From NCBI GenBank assembly GCA_020205615.1, contig CM035163.1, forward strand, positions 43,410,189-43,474,188: a DNA stretch of 64,000 bases, written 5' to 3'. The stretch comes from Panax quinquefolius. Lineage: Eukaryota > Streptophyta > Magnoliopsida > Apiales > Araliaceae. How positions within the stretch are numbered: the first letter of the stretch is position 1; every line of letters starts with the position of its first letter. The notes beneath the pieces are model-generated. The model saw only the letters and a program-made list of their open reading frames with translations, had not been told where the DNA came from and did no database searches. Positions 1-9,396 of the stretch are shown here, piece after piece. The position numbers were made by a program, and so were the translations under genes.

Positions 1-927
1 ATTTGTTACAATGAGGATGGCTCAGAAAAAATTCCTTTATGGATTATTGGAAAATATACAAAGCCACGTTGCTTCAAGAATGTCAATATGAGCAGCTTGA
101 ATTGTCAATATCGTACCAACACAAGAGCATGGATGACCAGTGTGCTTTTTGATGAATATGTTCGTTGGCTAGATCAAAAAATGCATGCTAGAAGAATTTT
201 ATTAGTGGTAGACAATTGTCCAGCCCATCTAAAAATTATTGAAGGGCTACAAAATGTTGAGTTGTTTTTTTTGCCACCAAACATAACATCAAAACTCCAC
301 CCATGTGATGCAGGGATAATAAGAGCTTTCAAGATGCACTACCGTAGGAGATTTTACCGGAGGATATTAGAAGGCTATGAGATGGGACAATCTAATCCAG
401 AAAGGATTAATGTCTTAGATGCCATCAATTTCTCTGTGTCAGCTTGGATGGTAAATGTTAAAGAAGAGACAATAGCAAATTGTTTCCAACACTACAAAAT
501 TCGTTCAGGGAATGAAGAAGTCTCAAGAAATTTAAATGAAGCAATAATTGAAGAAGGTATTCAAGAACTTGAGATAATGATTACTAATCTCAATTACCAA
601 AATAAAATGGATGTCAATCACCTATTGAATTATCCGGGTGAAAATGAAGCATGTTCAGAAGTCCAGAGCTTAGAAGAAATTTTGGCTTCTATCACTGAAA
701 ATCCTATTGATGATGAAGCTGAGGATGATACAATACATTTGGAGCCAATAACGCGAAAGGAAACACTCATAGAGTCAACAACTCTTCACAAGTTTTTATT
801 ACAATTCGAGAATGCAACACCTGAACTTTTGAACGCAATGAGAAAAATTAAGGATGAAATTCAATTAGATTTGAATTTCAAGACAAAACAAACGAGAATA
901 AAATCATATTTTACAAGATTACCCTAG
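1..927 (+). CDS. pogo/Tigger-type DDE transposase, C-terminal part
   Basis: The reading frame is open from base 1, so the first ATG at 88 is internal and the N-terminus (expected CENP-B-like helix-turn-helix) lies outside the window. The visible part is the DDE_1 endonuclease domain of Tc1/mariner-superfamily pogo transposases, which cut and join the transposon ends in the nucleus. The second catalytic aspartate is in VVDNCPAH (about residue 42 counting from the ATG at 88). The third is in KLHPCDAGII (about residue 74), with the usual FFLPPNITS segment between them. The acidic C-terminal tail is family-typical. No stop or frameshift is seen in 309 codons, so it could be a recent copy. Confidence 0.88.
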   Translation: MCYNEDGSEKIPLWIIGKYTKPRCFKNVNMSSLNCQYRTNTRAWMTSVLFDEYVRWLDQKMHARRILLVVDNCPAHLKIIEGLQNVELFFLPPNITSKLHPCDAGIIRAFKMHYRRRFYRRILEGYEMGQSNPERINVLDAINFSVSAWMVNVKEETIANCFQHYKIRSGNEEVSRNLNEAIIEEGIQELEIMITNLNYQNKMDVNHLLNYPGENEACSEVQSLEEILASITENPIDDEAEDDTIHLEPITRKETLIESTTLHKFLLQFENATPELLNAMRKIKDEIQLDLNFKTKQTRIKSYFTRLP

Positions 928-1129
928 ATATATTTGTAATTTAAAATAATTATTAATTTATGATTTTGATGGGACCATATATTTATATAAGGGTCTTTTT
1001 AAAAATTATTATTTTATTATTTTATCAAAATTATTAATTTACCCCATTAGCCCAAGTCGGGACTGGGAAAAAATATTATTTTAAAGAGATTATTAATTTA
1101 TCGAGTATTAATTTATAGAGATTCTCCTG
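1..1129 (+). mobile_element. pogo/Lemi1-like DNA transposon, 3' part
   Basis: The window opens inside the element, so its 5' end is not visible. Its right terminus reads inward on the minus strand as CAGGAGAATCTCTATAAATT, followed by a TA dinucleotide at 1130-1131. This resembles the terminal repeats of the Emigrant/Lemi1 (pogo) families, which use TA target sites. The element carries a DDE transposase. The 200 bp after the stop codon is AT-rich non-coding DNA with repeated ttattaattta motifs. The family name rests on remembered terminal similarity; the superfamily is firm from the protein. Confidence 0.75.
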
Positions 1130-1194
1130 TATTGTTAGTGTAAATCCAATTGTCCATTCACCTATCTACTTCCTTATAATGTTTGGTTGTTGTG

Positions 1195-1408
1195 GGATTT
1201 GGATTCCAGACAGCTAGTTTTGGGCAGTACATTTGGAAAAATTCTTTTGGAATTAGTTGCATTAATATAACTAGAGGATTGCATTTCGTGACCTTTGTTA
1301 TCCCTGTATTATATAATATATTTCAACTCTTTAGCTATATAAATGCAACTCTCTCCTATAGGATTGCCCAATAAACTGCCCAAAACCAACCGCTTAGAAT
1401 CAGGATCC
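1195..1408. repeat. Imperfect inverted repeat, possible MITE remnant
   Basis: Bases 1195-1228 and the reverse complement of 1375-1408 match at about 25 of 34 positions, and nearly all mismatches are transitions. The inner 11 bp (ttttgggcagt) are identical. The loop is AT-rich. No clean TSD was found; the right arm ends a few bases before the TSD of the hAT element that starts at 1420. Nothing else is recognised between 1132 and 1411. Confidence 0.5.
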
Positions 1409-2045
1409 GTTGTTATTTCTAAGGCTGAAAACGATTTAGACGGGTCGGGCTCGGATCGTAGTCGACTCGAAAAAAAATCGAACGGAACTCGAGTTCGTAT
1501 ATGGGTGAGTCGATTTTGAGCAGTCTTTATTATTAGACTCTTTAACTATCCGGATGTGAGAGAAATACTGCTCTGCTCATTTTCTACATGAGTAGCTCGA
1601 TAGATTTTGAATCATTCGCCAAGAATTCGATCGAATATGTTCGATTATGGTTCGCGAGTATGAATATATGTAAAGCTAAGTTGATTTTTTGGGCGGCTGA
1701 CGATTTCTCTTCCCCAGTCCAGTCCTCCACTTCCTCTTACAGTCTACTTCTAACTTCCTTAGTTCCTTCGAGGTCGATGTTAGAGAATCGTAAGAGTCAG
1801 CCTTTAATTTTTGTCTAGGAAATAACAATATACAGTTTTTTATCATTTATTTTGTAGATAATCTCAAGATCTGCAGATGCATGGCTATGATTTAAGAGAA
1901 TTGAAAGAGATATAAGGCTTAACTTCAATTGTTGGTAAGTTATCAGTCTGCAAATTCATTTATATAACCCCAATTTCATTTTCCTCAAATTATACGAAAC
2001 CCTAGTTTTATTTTCTTCTAAACTCTCGACCTAAACTTCTTCAAA

Positions 2046-4516
2046 ATGTCAAACTCTGAGTCTGTTATTGGTACTCAACTAACTAGTGCTAACGATAATG
2101 GTATGCATTATTTATGTCTTTTTCTAATTTTTGTGTGCAGTAGTAATGATATGCATTCATTTGCCTTTTCATATCTAATTATTTGATCTCGCTTTAGGAA
2201 GGCATCAAATGTGTACCTACAAACCATGTATTTGTTTGATTATGTTTTGTAAGGGTATATACTGAACTGAAGTCTCTCAACTCCAAACTTAGATATTTTT
2301 TAGTTTTGGAAATGATTTCTTAAAAAAACCTTGATTTATTCATGCATCTCAAAGTTTATGTAGTTAATCCTTCTTAAGCCTCTAATAATGGCAATATTTC
2401 TGCCACTAGTGATGCTGTCATTGTAATTGACAATCCTAACGAAGGAGAGAAAGGTACTGTTGATGAAGAAAATAGAGAAGGAAAAAGGAAGAGAAAAACT
2501 TCAAAGGTTTGGTCTGAATTTAACATTATTAAATTACAAGATGGTACCAAAAAAATCTAGTACAATTACTATTTTGCTAAACTTGCACATCAAAGCATTG
2601 GTTTAACTAGCCATTTAAATAGACACATGTTAATGCACGGTTCGTTTATCTAAAATTGCTAGAACAAAACAAAGTTTGTTGGCTTACCCTACTATTGAAG
2701 CTAATGGTCAAATGAGTAATTTGACAAATTTTAGGTTTGACAAAGAGAGGACCAGAGATATTATGGCAAAAATGATTATGGTGCATGAATATCCCTTTAG
2801 AATGGTTGAGCATGAATTTTTCATTCTTCTCTTGAAATCTCTGAACCCTAAATTTGATCCTATTAATTTCTCGTGTTACTCTGAAGAATGACTGCATGAA
2901 AATTTATGCTTTAGAAAAGAAAAAAGTGAAAGCTTTGTTGTTTGGCATCGAGTGAGTTTAACTTCTGACTTGTGGACATCTAATCAAACAATTGGGTACA
3001 TGTGTCTCACTGCACATTTCTTAGATTCTGATTGAAGGCTTCAAAAAAGAATTCTGAATTTCTGTCATTTGCCACCTCCTCACACTGGCCTCATTATTAG
3101 TGATGCCATTTTTTCTTGTCTTAGTGAATGGGGCATTGAAAATAAGTTAACCACAATCACTTTAGACAATGCATCTTCTAATAATTTTGCAGTTAGGAAT
3201 CTTAAAGATAGTTTTGTGTTAAAAGGTAATTTGTTTTTTGGTGGAAAACTATTTCATGTGAGATGTTGTGCACATATTCTCAATATTATGGTACAAGATG
3301 GTTTAGGTGTGATTCAAAATTTTATTGTGAAGGTTCGTGATAGTGTGAAATACTTTAAGGGATCCCCTTCTAGACTTCATAAGTTTTCTGAGATTGCAAA
3401 GCAATTGCAGTTATGAACAACTAAAAAACTTGTTTTAGATGTTCCAACTCGTTAGAACTCCACTTATGCCATGCTTGAGTCTGCTATGCAGTTTAGGGAG
3501 GTGTTCCCTAGGTATCAAGAAAGGGATCCAAATTATCAGTCTTGTCCATCTTTTGAGGATTGGAAGAAAGCTGCAAAGGTAATGGAGTTCATAGAGGTGT
3601 TTAATGAAGCCACACATGTTTTCTCAGGCTTGAATATCCTACAGCAAATCTATTTCTTCCTGAAATATGGAAAATTAAAGAGTTGTTGCTTAAGACCTTA
3701 AATGATGATTTTCACTTGTTGAGAGACATGGTTTTCAAAATGAAAGAAAAATTTGATAAGTATTGGGGAGAGTGTAACATTCTGATGGCAATTGTATCTA
3801 TCCTTGACCCAAGGTATAAGATGCAATTGGTCATCTTTTGTTTTCCAAAAATTTTTACAACTGAGTTTGAAGCTGATAGAAACATTGGGCTTATGAAAAG
3901 AGCACTTTATGAGCTCTATGAGTACTATGTTGGTGTTCACTGTTTAATACCTACTAGTGTGCCTAGTATGGAAGGAAGTTCTGCCAATGCTAATGGTAGT
4001 TGCTTTGAGAAAAGTAAAACAAAGAGCAGAGCTGAGTTTGATTCTGGGGCTCAAGGTATGGACACTGTTACTCCTATTAAATCTGATCTGGATGCATATC
4101 TTGAAGAGCATATCTTGAAGAGGGTAGGTATATATGTAATGATGATAAGTCTTTTAATGCTTTACTTTGGTGGAAAGCAAACACCTTAAAGTTTAGAATT
4201 CTTTCAAAAATGGCAAGGGATATACTATCAATTCCTGTTAGCACTGTGGCATCTGAGAGTACTTTTAGTGCTGGTGGAAGGGTACTAGATCAATATAGAA
4301 GCTCTCTCAAGCCTGAAACTGTTCAAGCTCTTATATGTACTTCTGATTGGCTAAGGTGTGATTATAGGCTAAATAAAATGAGTGTTGCTATGGTATTATT
4401 TATTTCTTATCAACTTGTAGTTTACTTTTTTATTGTTATTGTTTATGTATGTAACAAATTGGTTTAACACTTAACAGGTTGATGAAGATGGTGTTAATGA
4501 CATTAATTTGGAGTGA
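2046..4516 (+). pseudogene. BED-zinc-finger hAT (RICESLEEPER/Daysleeper-like) transposase, decayed
   Basis: A plausible first exon starts at the ATG at 2046 and ends at a donor GTATGC near 2100. The next coding part, about 2380-2650, encodes a basic stretch and a BED-type zinc finger (KVWSEFNII, then HLNRHM), with a stop where the first zinc-ligand region should be. The body continues through TSDLWTSNQTIGYMCLTAHF (about 2960-3020), TLDNASSNN (3150-3185) and CAHILNIMVQDGL (about 3270-3305). The C-terminal hAT dimerisation region follows at 4210-4355 (ILSIPVSTVASESTFSAGGR). A last short exon probably ends at the TGA at 4514-4516. Several in-frame stops and a frameshift near 3690 break it, so it cannot make a full transposase. 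It would have mobilised the element in the nucleus. Confidence 0.85.
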
Positions 4517-5073
4517 ATTGCAGTTGTGTTGCTACTGGATTGCTGCTTTCTGCAGTGCTGCTGTTTTTCTATTTTTTTTCCTTAATGAAATTGAGTGGAA
4601 GTAAGGATTTGAACTTATTTTATGGGTTGTAATCTTTTGTTAAACTTGAATTGTTGTTGGTACTGTTATATGAGTTTTGTTGAACTGCAAAATTGGTTGT
4701 GTTTGACTGCAGAACTGGTTGTGTTGAACTACAAAATTGGTATTGTTATTTGGTTTTTGTTTGAATTGGCTGTGTTTAAATTTTGTTATTAGATTATAAA
4801 TTGTTTAACTTATTATTTTTTTTAATAATTATTAGATGATTACTTAATATTGAAGACCTGAGGTAAGGAACTAAGAATCCAAATGTTTATTCTCCTATAT
4901 TTTTAAAGTTGTGATATTGACTACTGTTTCTTGTTTTATTTCAAGAATTGAAGCATACAGCAGATTTGAATTTGATGCCTTGAAGGTTGAAGGCCTGAAG
5001 ACTATATTAAGGTACTGTTATACTTACTGTAGATTTGTCAGTGTTATGCTCTACTTTTATGTTCTTATATCTG

Positions 5074-5221
5074 GCCAGCATTCTGAAATATTCAATTTTG
5101 CTAGCACACCCATGGGTTCGAGAAGGGGGCAATGCCTTGCAGATTCCTCTGGACATTTCTGTTCTATTCAATATGCGGCAATCTATGCAGTACACTCTCT
5201 TAAAGCAGTTTGCTCTACGGG
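5074..5221 (+). pseudogene. Captured CDPK exon (end of kinase domain and junction domain)
   Basis: The frame encodes AHPWVREGGNA followed by IPLDISVLFNMRQ and LLKQFALR. This matches the boundary between kinase domain and autoinhibitory junction of plant calcium-dependent protein kinases, most like the CPK16/18/28 group as I remember it. The exon ends at a GT donor near 5221, the position where the next fragment would be spliced on. It lies inside the hAT element, in the transposase orientation. It lacks the catalytic domain, so it cannot be a working kinase. No start codon or promoter is evident. Confidence 0.8.
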
Positions 5222-5317
5222 TGAAAACTGTTTTCCCTCTTTTCTTTATATATGGCAAATTTCCAATTAATATAATTAATTAAAATGATATTAAAAGAGG
5301 ATTTTATTATATTGCAG

Positions 5318-5430
5318 GCTTTGGCTAGTACTCTTGATGAAGGGGAGCTAGCTGATCTCAGGGATCAATTCCATGCAATTGATGCAGATAAGAACGGTGC
5401 TATTAGTCTTGAAGAAATGAGACAGGCTTG
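5318..5430 (+). pseudogene. Captured CDPK exon with first EF-hand
   Basis: After a 3' splice site (ttgcag, ending at about 5317) the frame reads ALASTLDEGELADLRDQFHA and then the 12-residue loop DADKNGAISLEE, a canonical calcium-binding EF-hand, followed by MRQA. This is the exon that follows QFALR in CDPK genes, so the roughly 95-bp intron 5222-5317 was kept, pointing to capture of genomic DNA. After RQA the similarity stops. A short second copy of the gcagataagaa motif appears at about 5460, and the frame ends at a stop near 5503. Confidence 0.85.
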
Positions 5431-6060
5431 TTCTATTTCACGCTTAAATAACAGAAAGCATGCAGATAAGAATGGTGATATTTGTTCTGTAATAGCTATA
5501 TAAATTGAGGAAGCATGGTATGGCTGGAACAGATTCTTAGCCCAACTAGACCCATAAATAGAGAATAAAAATCCACTATAGATAGTGTCCAATCTTTGAG
5601 TAAACCTTGATGACCAATCTTCACTAATTGTAGCCTTTTAAGCTTGTCATTATTTTTTGAATTTTTGAATTTCTTTTTGGTCTATTTTTTCTCATTCTAG
5701 TTGGAAGGGGACAATGTTTATATGAATTTAGATTACAACTGAATGTTTTCTTGTACAGTCCAATTATATAGCTTTGAGTCCTTTGACGCTTCTCCAGGTG
5801 TAACATTATTCTCCTAGAGCCTATTGGATTATGTGAATTGCATCTTTATATAGTTCATAAGAATTCTAGTATCATTAGAGATTTGCTTAATGCATTTGGA
5901 GGAAGGGATTGCCAAAAAACTTAAATTTAGCTTGGTTGGTTGTTCTTAGTTGTTGTTTTTAGGCTTAATATCTTCTGTGTGCTTCAGCTTGCTTTAATAC
6001 GTTGACTGAAACTATGCAATCTTCTTCTCAACTCTTTTGTTATTCATTTCCCTCTTTCAG

Positions 6061-6158
6061 GAACTGTCGCAACTTAGATTTAAACTATGCCCACGCTACT
6101 TGAAAGAGCAAACATTTTGGAGAATATATTTTACACTTGCTAGAAACATTTTGGCTGA
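6061..6158 (+). pseudogene. Captured BSD-domain protein exon 1
   Basis: Between a 3' splice site (ctctttcag, ends 6060) and a GTAAGT donor at 6159 the frame reads ELSQLRFKLCPRYLKEQTFW and then RIYFTLARNILA. The FW pair and the RFxL/C-P pattern are hallmarks of the BSD domain found in TFIIH p62, synapse-associated and DOS2-like proteins. The last codon is split (GA then A) and joins in frame with the exon at 7695. This is a second host gene carried by the hAT element, unrelated to the CDPK. Confidence 0.75.
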
Positions 6159-6523
6159 GTAAGTCCTATGATCTTTACTTATTTGAGAAAAAAAAGTCGC
6201 TTGTTTTTTTTTCTGTTTGATTCTGTGAGATAATTATATATTTTTAATTGCTCCACGTGACTTTTTTGGTGTAAGAAGAAATACATGTATAATTCACCTC
6301 ATGGCTGCCCAATGCAATTTTTTCCTGAGATTATTAAGTGGCAGATGTCTTGAAAGATACTATCTCATCTTTGCCCATGAATGTTATACTTGGTGAAGTA
6401 GAGTATAATCAAGAGGTTTTGTAGAAATGTTCGCAAGAAAGTGCAACCATGCATGGCTGGTTGAGAGGAGTGACTAGTACTTACCCTAGTTGTGTTACAC
6501 ATGTAACTTCAGTCCATTTTACT

Positions 6524-7474
6524 TAGGGCTAAGCAAGTAACCAATTTGAAACCGAAATCGCACCAAAAATAAGATTTAATCACGCTTAATTAAAATCGCA
6601 CCAACTGTTCCTACAGATGTATGCGATTTTAAGTGGGTTGAATAATCAAATTCTACTTGCCCCTGCTTTGGTTTATTAGTCAAACCGCATACATAAAACC
6701 TAAACTGCACCATGTGTGTATGTGTATGTATTATCTCTAGTAAATTCTAAAGTTACTTTTCACTTTAACACGCTCAGAGAAAACCCTAGTCTTGCATTGT
6801 CATTGTTTCACTAATTGAAAAAAAAATGTTAGAGGTTATAGAGTCAAAAATTAAGCAATTAGGTTTTGGAATTTCGAATTTGTTTGATGCGCTATTAGAG
6901 GGCTTATAGTGAGGGACCAAATTAGTTGGTTCGAAAGACTTAACGTTGGTTAAGGTCAATACTATAATAAGAATAGTCTAATAGATTATTTTTCAAATTA
7001 GGTATAGTTAGGATTATATTCTATAAGTCCTCCTCAGATATACCTTTATTTTTGGGGACTAGATAAACCTTCTTCATTGAATATATATTCTCATTGTTTT
7101 ATATAACAGTATGTTTTAGCTTTTAAAGATCATTCCTTTATTATAAACTAAAACTATTTTACGTGTCTCAATCGTTTCATGATTTGATGGTGAATTTGAC
7201 ATGTTTGGCGGAAGGAACTTTGGTTCTACGCTTGATATAATTCTCATTCTTAATCATTACCAAAGTTAATTCTTCGATGTAAGTTATACGTTAAATTTTA
7301 TTGAAGGCTTAGACTTTTTTGTTGTTTCAATTGGTTTTGGAACTGAAACCGCACCAATTAAAACCGCACCACACCAATCACAAGCGGTTTCGTGTGCGAT
7401 TTTGAATTTTTCAAACCGCACCTAAGCGGTTTCGGGTGCGGTTTAGACTTCAAACCGCACCATGCTCACCCATA
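6524..7474. mobile_element. Nested non-autonomous hAT element (951 bp)
   Basis: The perfect 8-bp TSD ATTTTACT lies at 6516-6523 and 7475-7482. The left end TAGGGCTAAGCA and the right end (reverse complement TATGGGTGAGCA) are hAT-type terminal repeats. Both subterminal regions carry many copies of an AAACCGCACC motif in both orientations, a likely transposase-binding array. There is no coding capacity. It inserted into the intron of the captured BSD gene inside the larger hAT element. Confidence 0.9.
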
Positions 7475-7694
7475 ATTTTACTGCTATCAATTATGGTAGT
7501 TTAATTTCCCTGCATATCCAGTCAATAACTTCCTTAAACCGGTTGCAGCTAGCATGTGAACTTCGTTTAGTTGATATAGAAGTTTTATGAAGATGACGTT
7601 TTTTTTTCTTTTCACCCCTCCCTGAACTATCAATTCAGCTTCATTCTCTCCCACTCTCAGAAATTTATGTTATTTTTATCGTGTCAATTATCAG

Positions 7695-7811
7695 ATATGA
7701 GCTGCGTGCTGTTAGACTACAAAAACTCAATCAGATGACAATATAGAATGAGAATGTTTCAGATACTAGTGCTTATGAAGTTGAAATGTCAGAAACCAAG
7801 CAAGCAACAAC
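7695..7811 (+). pseudogene. Captured BSD-domain protein exon 2
   Basis: It is bounded by a 3' splice site (tatcag, ends 7694) and a GTAAGT donor at 7812. Joined to the exon ending at 6158 it gives AEYELRAVRL in frame. The remainder (SAYEVEMSETKQA) resembles the region after the BSD domain in plant BSD proteins. One in-frame TAG (about codon 16) interrupts it. The intervening intron (6159-7694) is enlarged by a nested hAT element. The gene fragment runs in the same direction as the hAT transposase. Confidence 0.72.
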
Positions 7812-8550
7812 GTAAGTCCTGGTTTCTTGGAACAGAACTTGGAATCGTTTCATCTTAGTGGGTAAGTAATGAACTCATATGCAGGTCTTAGTTCACTTCC
7901 TCTAATATTTTATTCTTTTTATAGCCTGAACATATTGTTGTAATTCATGTTTGGAGCTTTTTTTTATTTTTTCCAAACCTTTTGTCGGTTTTCTAACTTT
8001 TTGATCCTGCCTTGACTAACTAGATGGTGCTATTGGGATACTTTGTATGTGGATTATACATGCTACAGCTGATCTTGTATGCCATATACTGCAAAAACAA
8101 ACTGCTGATGAATTCTCATCCCTGGACTTGGACACTTGAATCAATGTTAATGTTGTTGCTTGCTGGAAACTTGAATCCTTGTGATGCTGCTTGTTGGATA
8201 ATGTTGCTGCTAGAAACTTGAATGTTAATGTTGTTGCTGCTACTAATGTGTATTTTGTAATTCATATGCCTAACTTTTTAAAATTGTATATTGTAAACTG
8301 TAAATTTGGAATCAATAATATGATATAAGCTCGTTTTTACTCGAATTCGATTCAAAACAAGTAGTTCGAATATAATTTTGAGTCAAGTCGAATCGATCTT
8401 CGAGTATCATTTTTTGCATCGAGTCGAATACGAGTACATTGTTTAAATTTTATTTCGAATCGAATACGAGCAAGACATTTTTGTATCGAATCAAATATGA
8501 GCAGCCTAGAATCCGGATCGATTCGACTTGTTTATAGCCTTAGTTGTTTC

Positions 8551-8608
8551 CTCTCCTTCCATACTCCCTTTGTTGACCCAAAATGTAGTATGAAGTTTTT
8601 AAGAATAT

Positions 8609-8644
<36 letters not shown>

Positions 8645-9396
8645 ATCAGTACTGAGACACAAGTAGTGATTAAGACAAATTAATTTTTACAATAAAGTCC
8701 TTTCACTTTAGAAAAGCATAGTATTCTACAAATAAGAAGTAAGGGTAAAATACTATTATTCTCTTGCTTAGTTATGAGGGTTTACTTCAGAAAACTAGTC
8801 TAGTATAATAATGTGCAACTTAACTTAGGGTTCAATGATAAAACATTCTTTCGGTGAGACTACGAATATCCCACTCATTTGTTTGGTTAGATGTGCAACT
8901 TGCCTAGGTAATGTATTGCCCTATTTAGTTTTACTTTTTTCCCTTCTGTTCTCCTATTTACTTTTACTTTCTTCCTTTATTCTTGAACACGTATCTATCA
9001 AGGTTTTTTTAGTTTTCCCTTTTTTGTTTCAGATGAAGTTGTATATACTTCTTATCACCAGGTAATTTTCAACGATCACATGGAATAACAGAGTTACAGA
9101 GGTAAGTATTCCTAAGTATTCCTAACCGCCAACTTGCTATATTTTTTGTATTTATATATGTTAAGCAAATACTACTGATTCATTAAGGGAGGACTTTTAA
9201 ATCTTATTAAAGAAGGTGGTGAATTGAATTAATATAACGCCACCCTTGATATTAAATTGAAAACATAACATCCTTGGGCTTTCTTTAGTTACAGACAATA
9301 AAAGAAGGCAAATGAAGGTCTTACTCTGAGTCGATTATATAACAAATTAATCAAGTCATTTTGGTTAATTAGTCATGTGTCTTGTACGGGTTATTT
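8551..9396. other. Host intergenic DNA related to the DUF247 flank
   Basis: No gene is recognised. About 8640-8820 resembles 59260-59410 (both hold 'cctttcacttta' and 'aaaatactattat'). About 8850-9060 resembles the DNA on the two sides of the MULE (52415-52438 joined to 58429-58610). This suggests copies of an old duplicated block. Confidence 0.55.
8610..8643. repeat. (TG)n(TA)n microsatellite
   Basis: A run of alternating TG passes directly into alternating TA. It lies in host DNA just outside the large hAT element. Confidence 0.9.

Larger units (their letters stand above)
1420..8542 (+). mobile_element. 7.1-kb hAT transposon with captured gene fragments
   Basis: The left end TAAGGCTGAAAAC at 1420 mirrors the right end, whose reverse complement starts TAAGGCTATAAAC at 8542. 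Flanking 8-bp sequences are gttatttc (1412-1419) and gttgtttc (8543-8550), one mismatch, the size expected of a hAT TSD. Both subterminal regions are dense in TCGA/ACTCG motifs (1440-1520 and 8330-8525). The 5' half holds a BED/hAT transposase pseudogene. The 3' half holds exons of two unrelated host genes, and another hAT element is inserted at 6524-7474. Confidence 0.85.

Noticed and set aside
8024..8221. 65-residue frame rich in Leu near the right end of the large hAT element
   Set aside because: It is composed of repeated ttgctgctag/aacttgaatg words in hAT non-coding DNA; it lacks a splice or start context.
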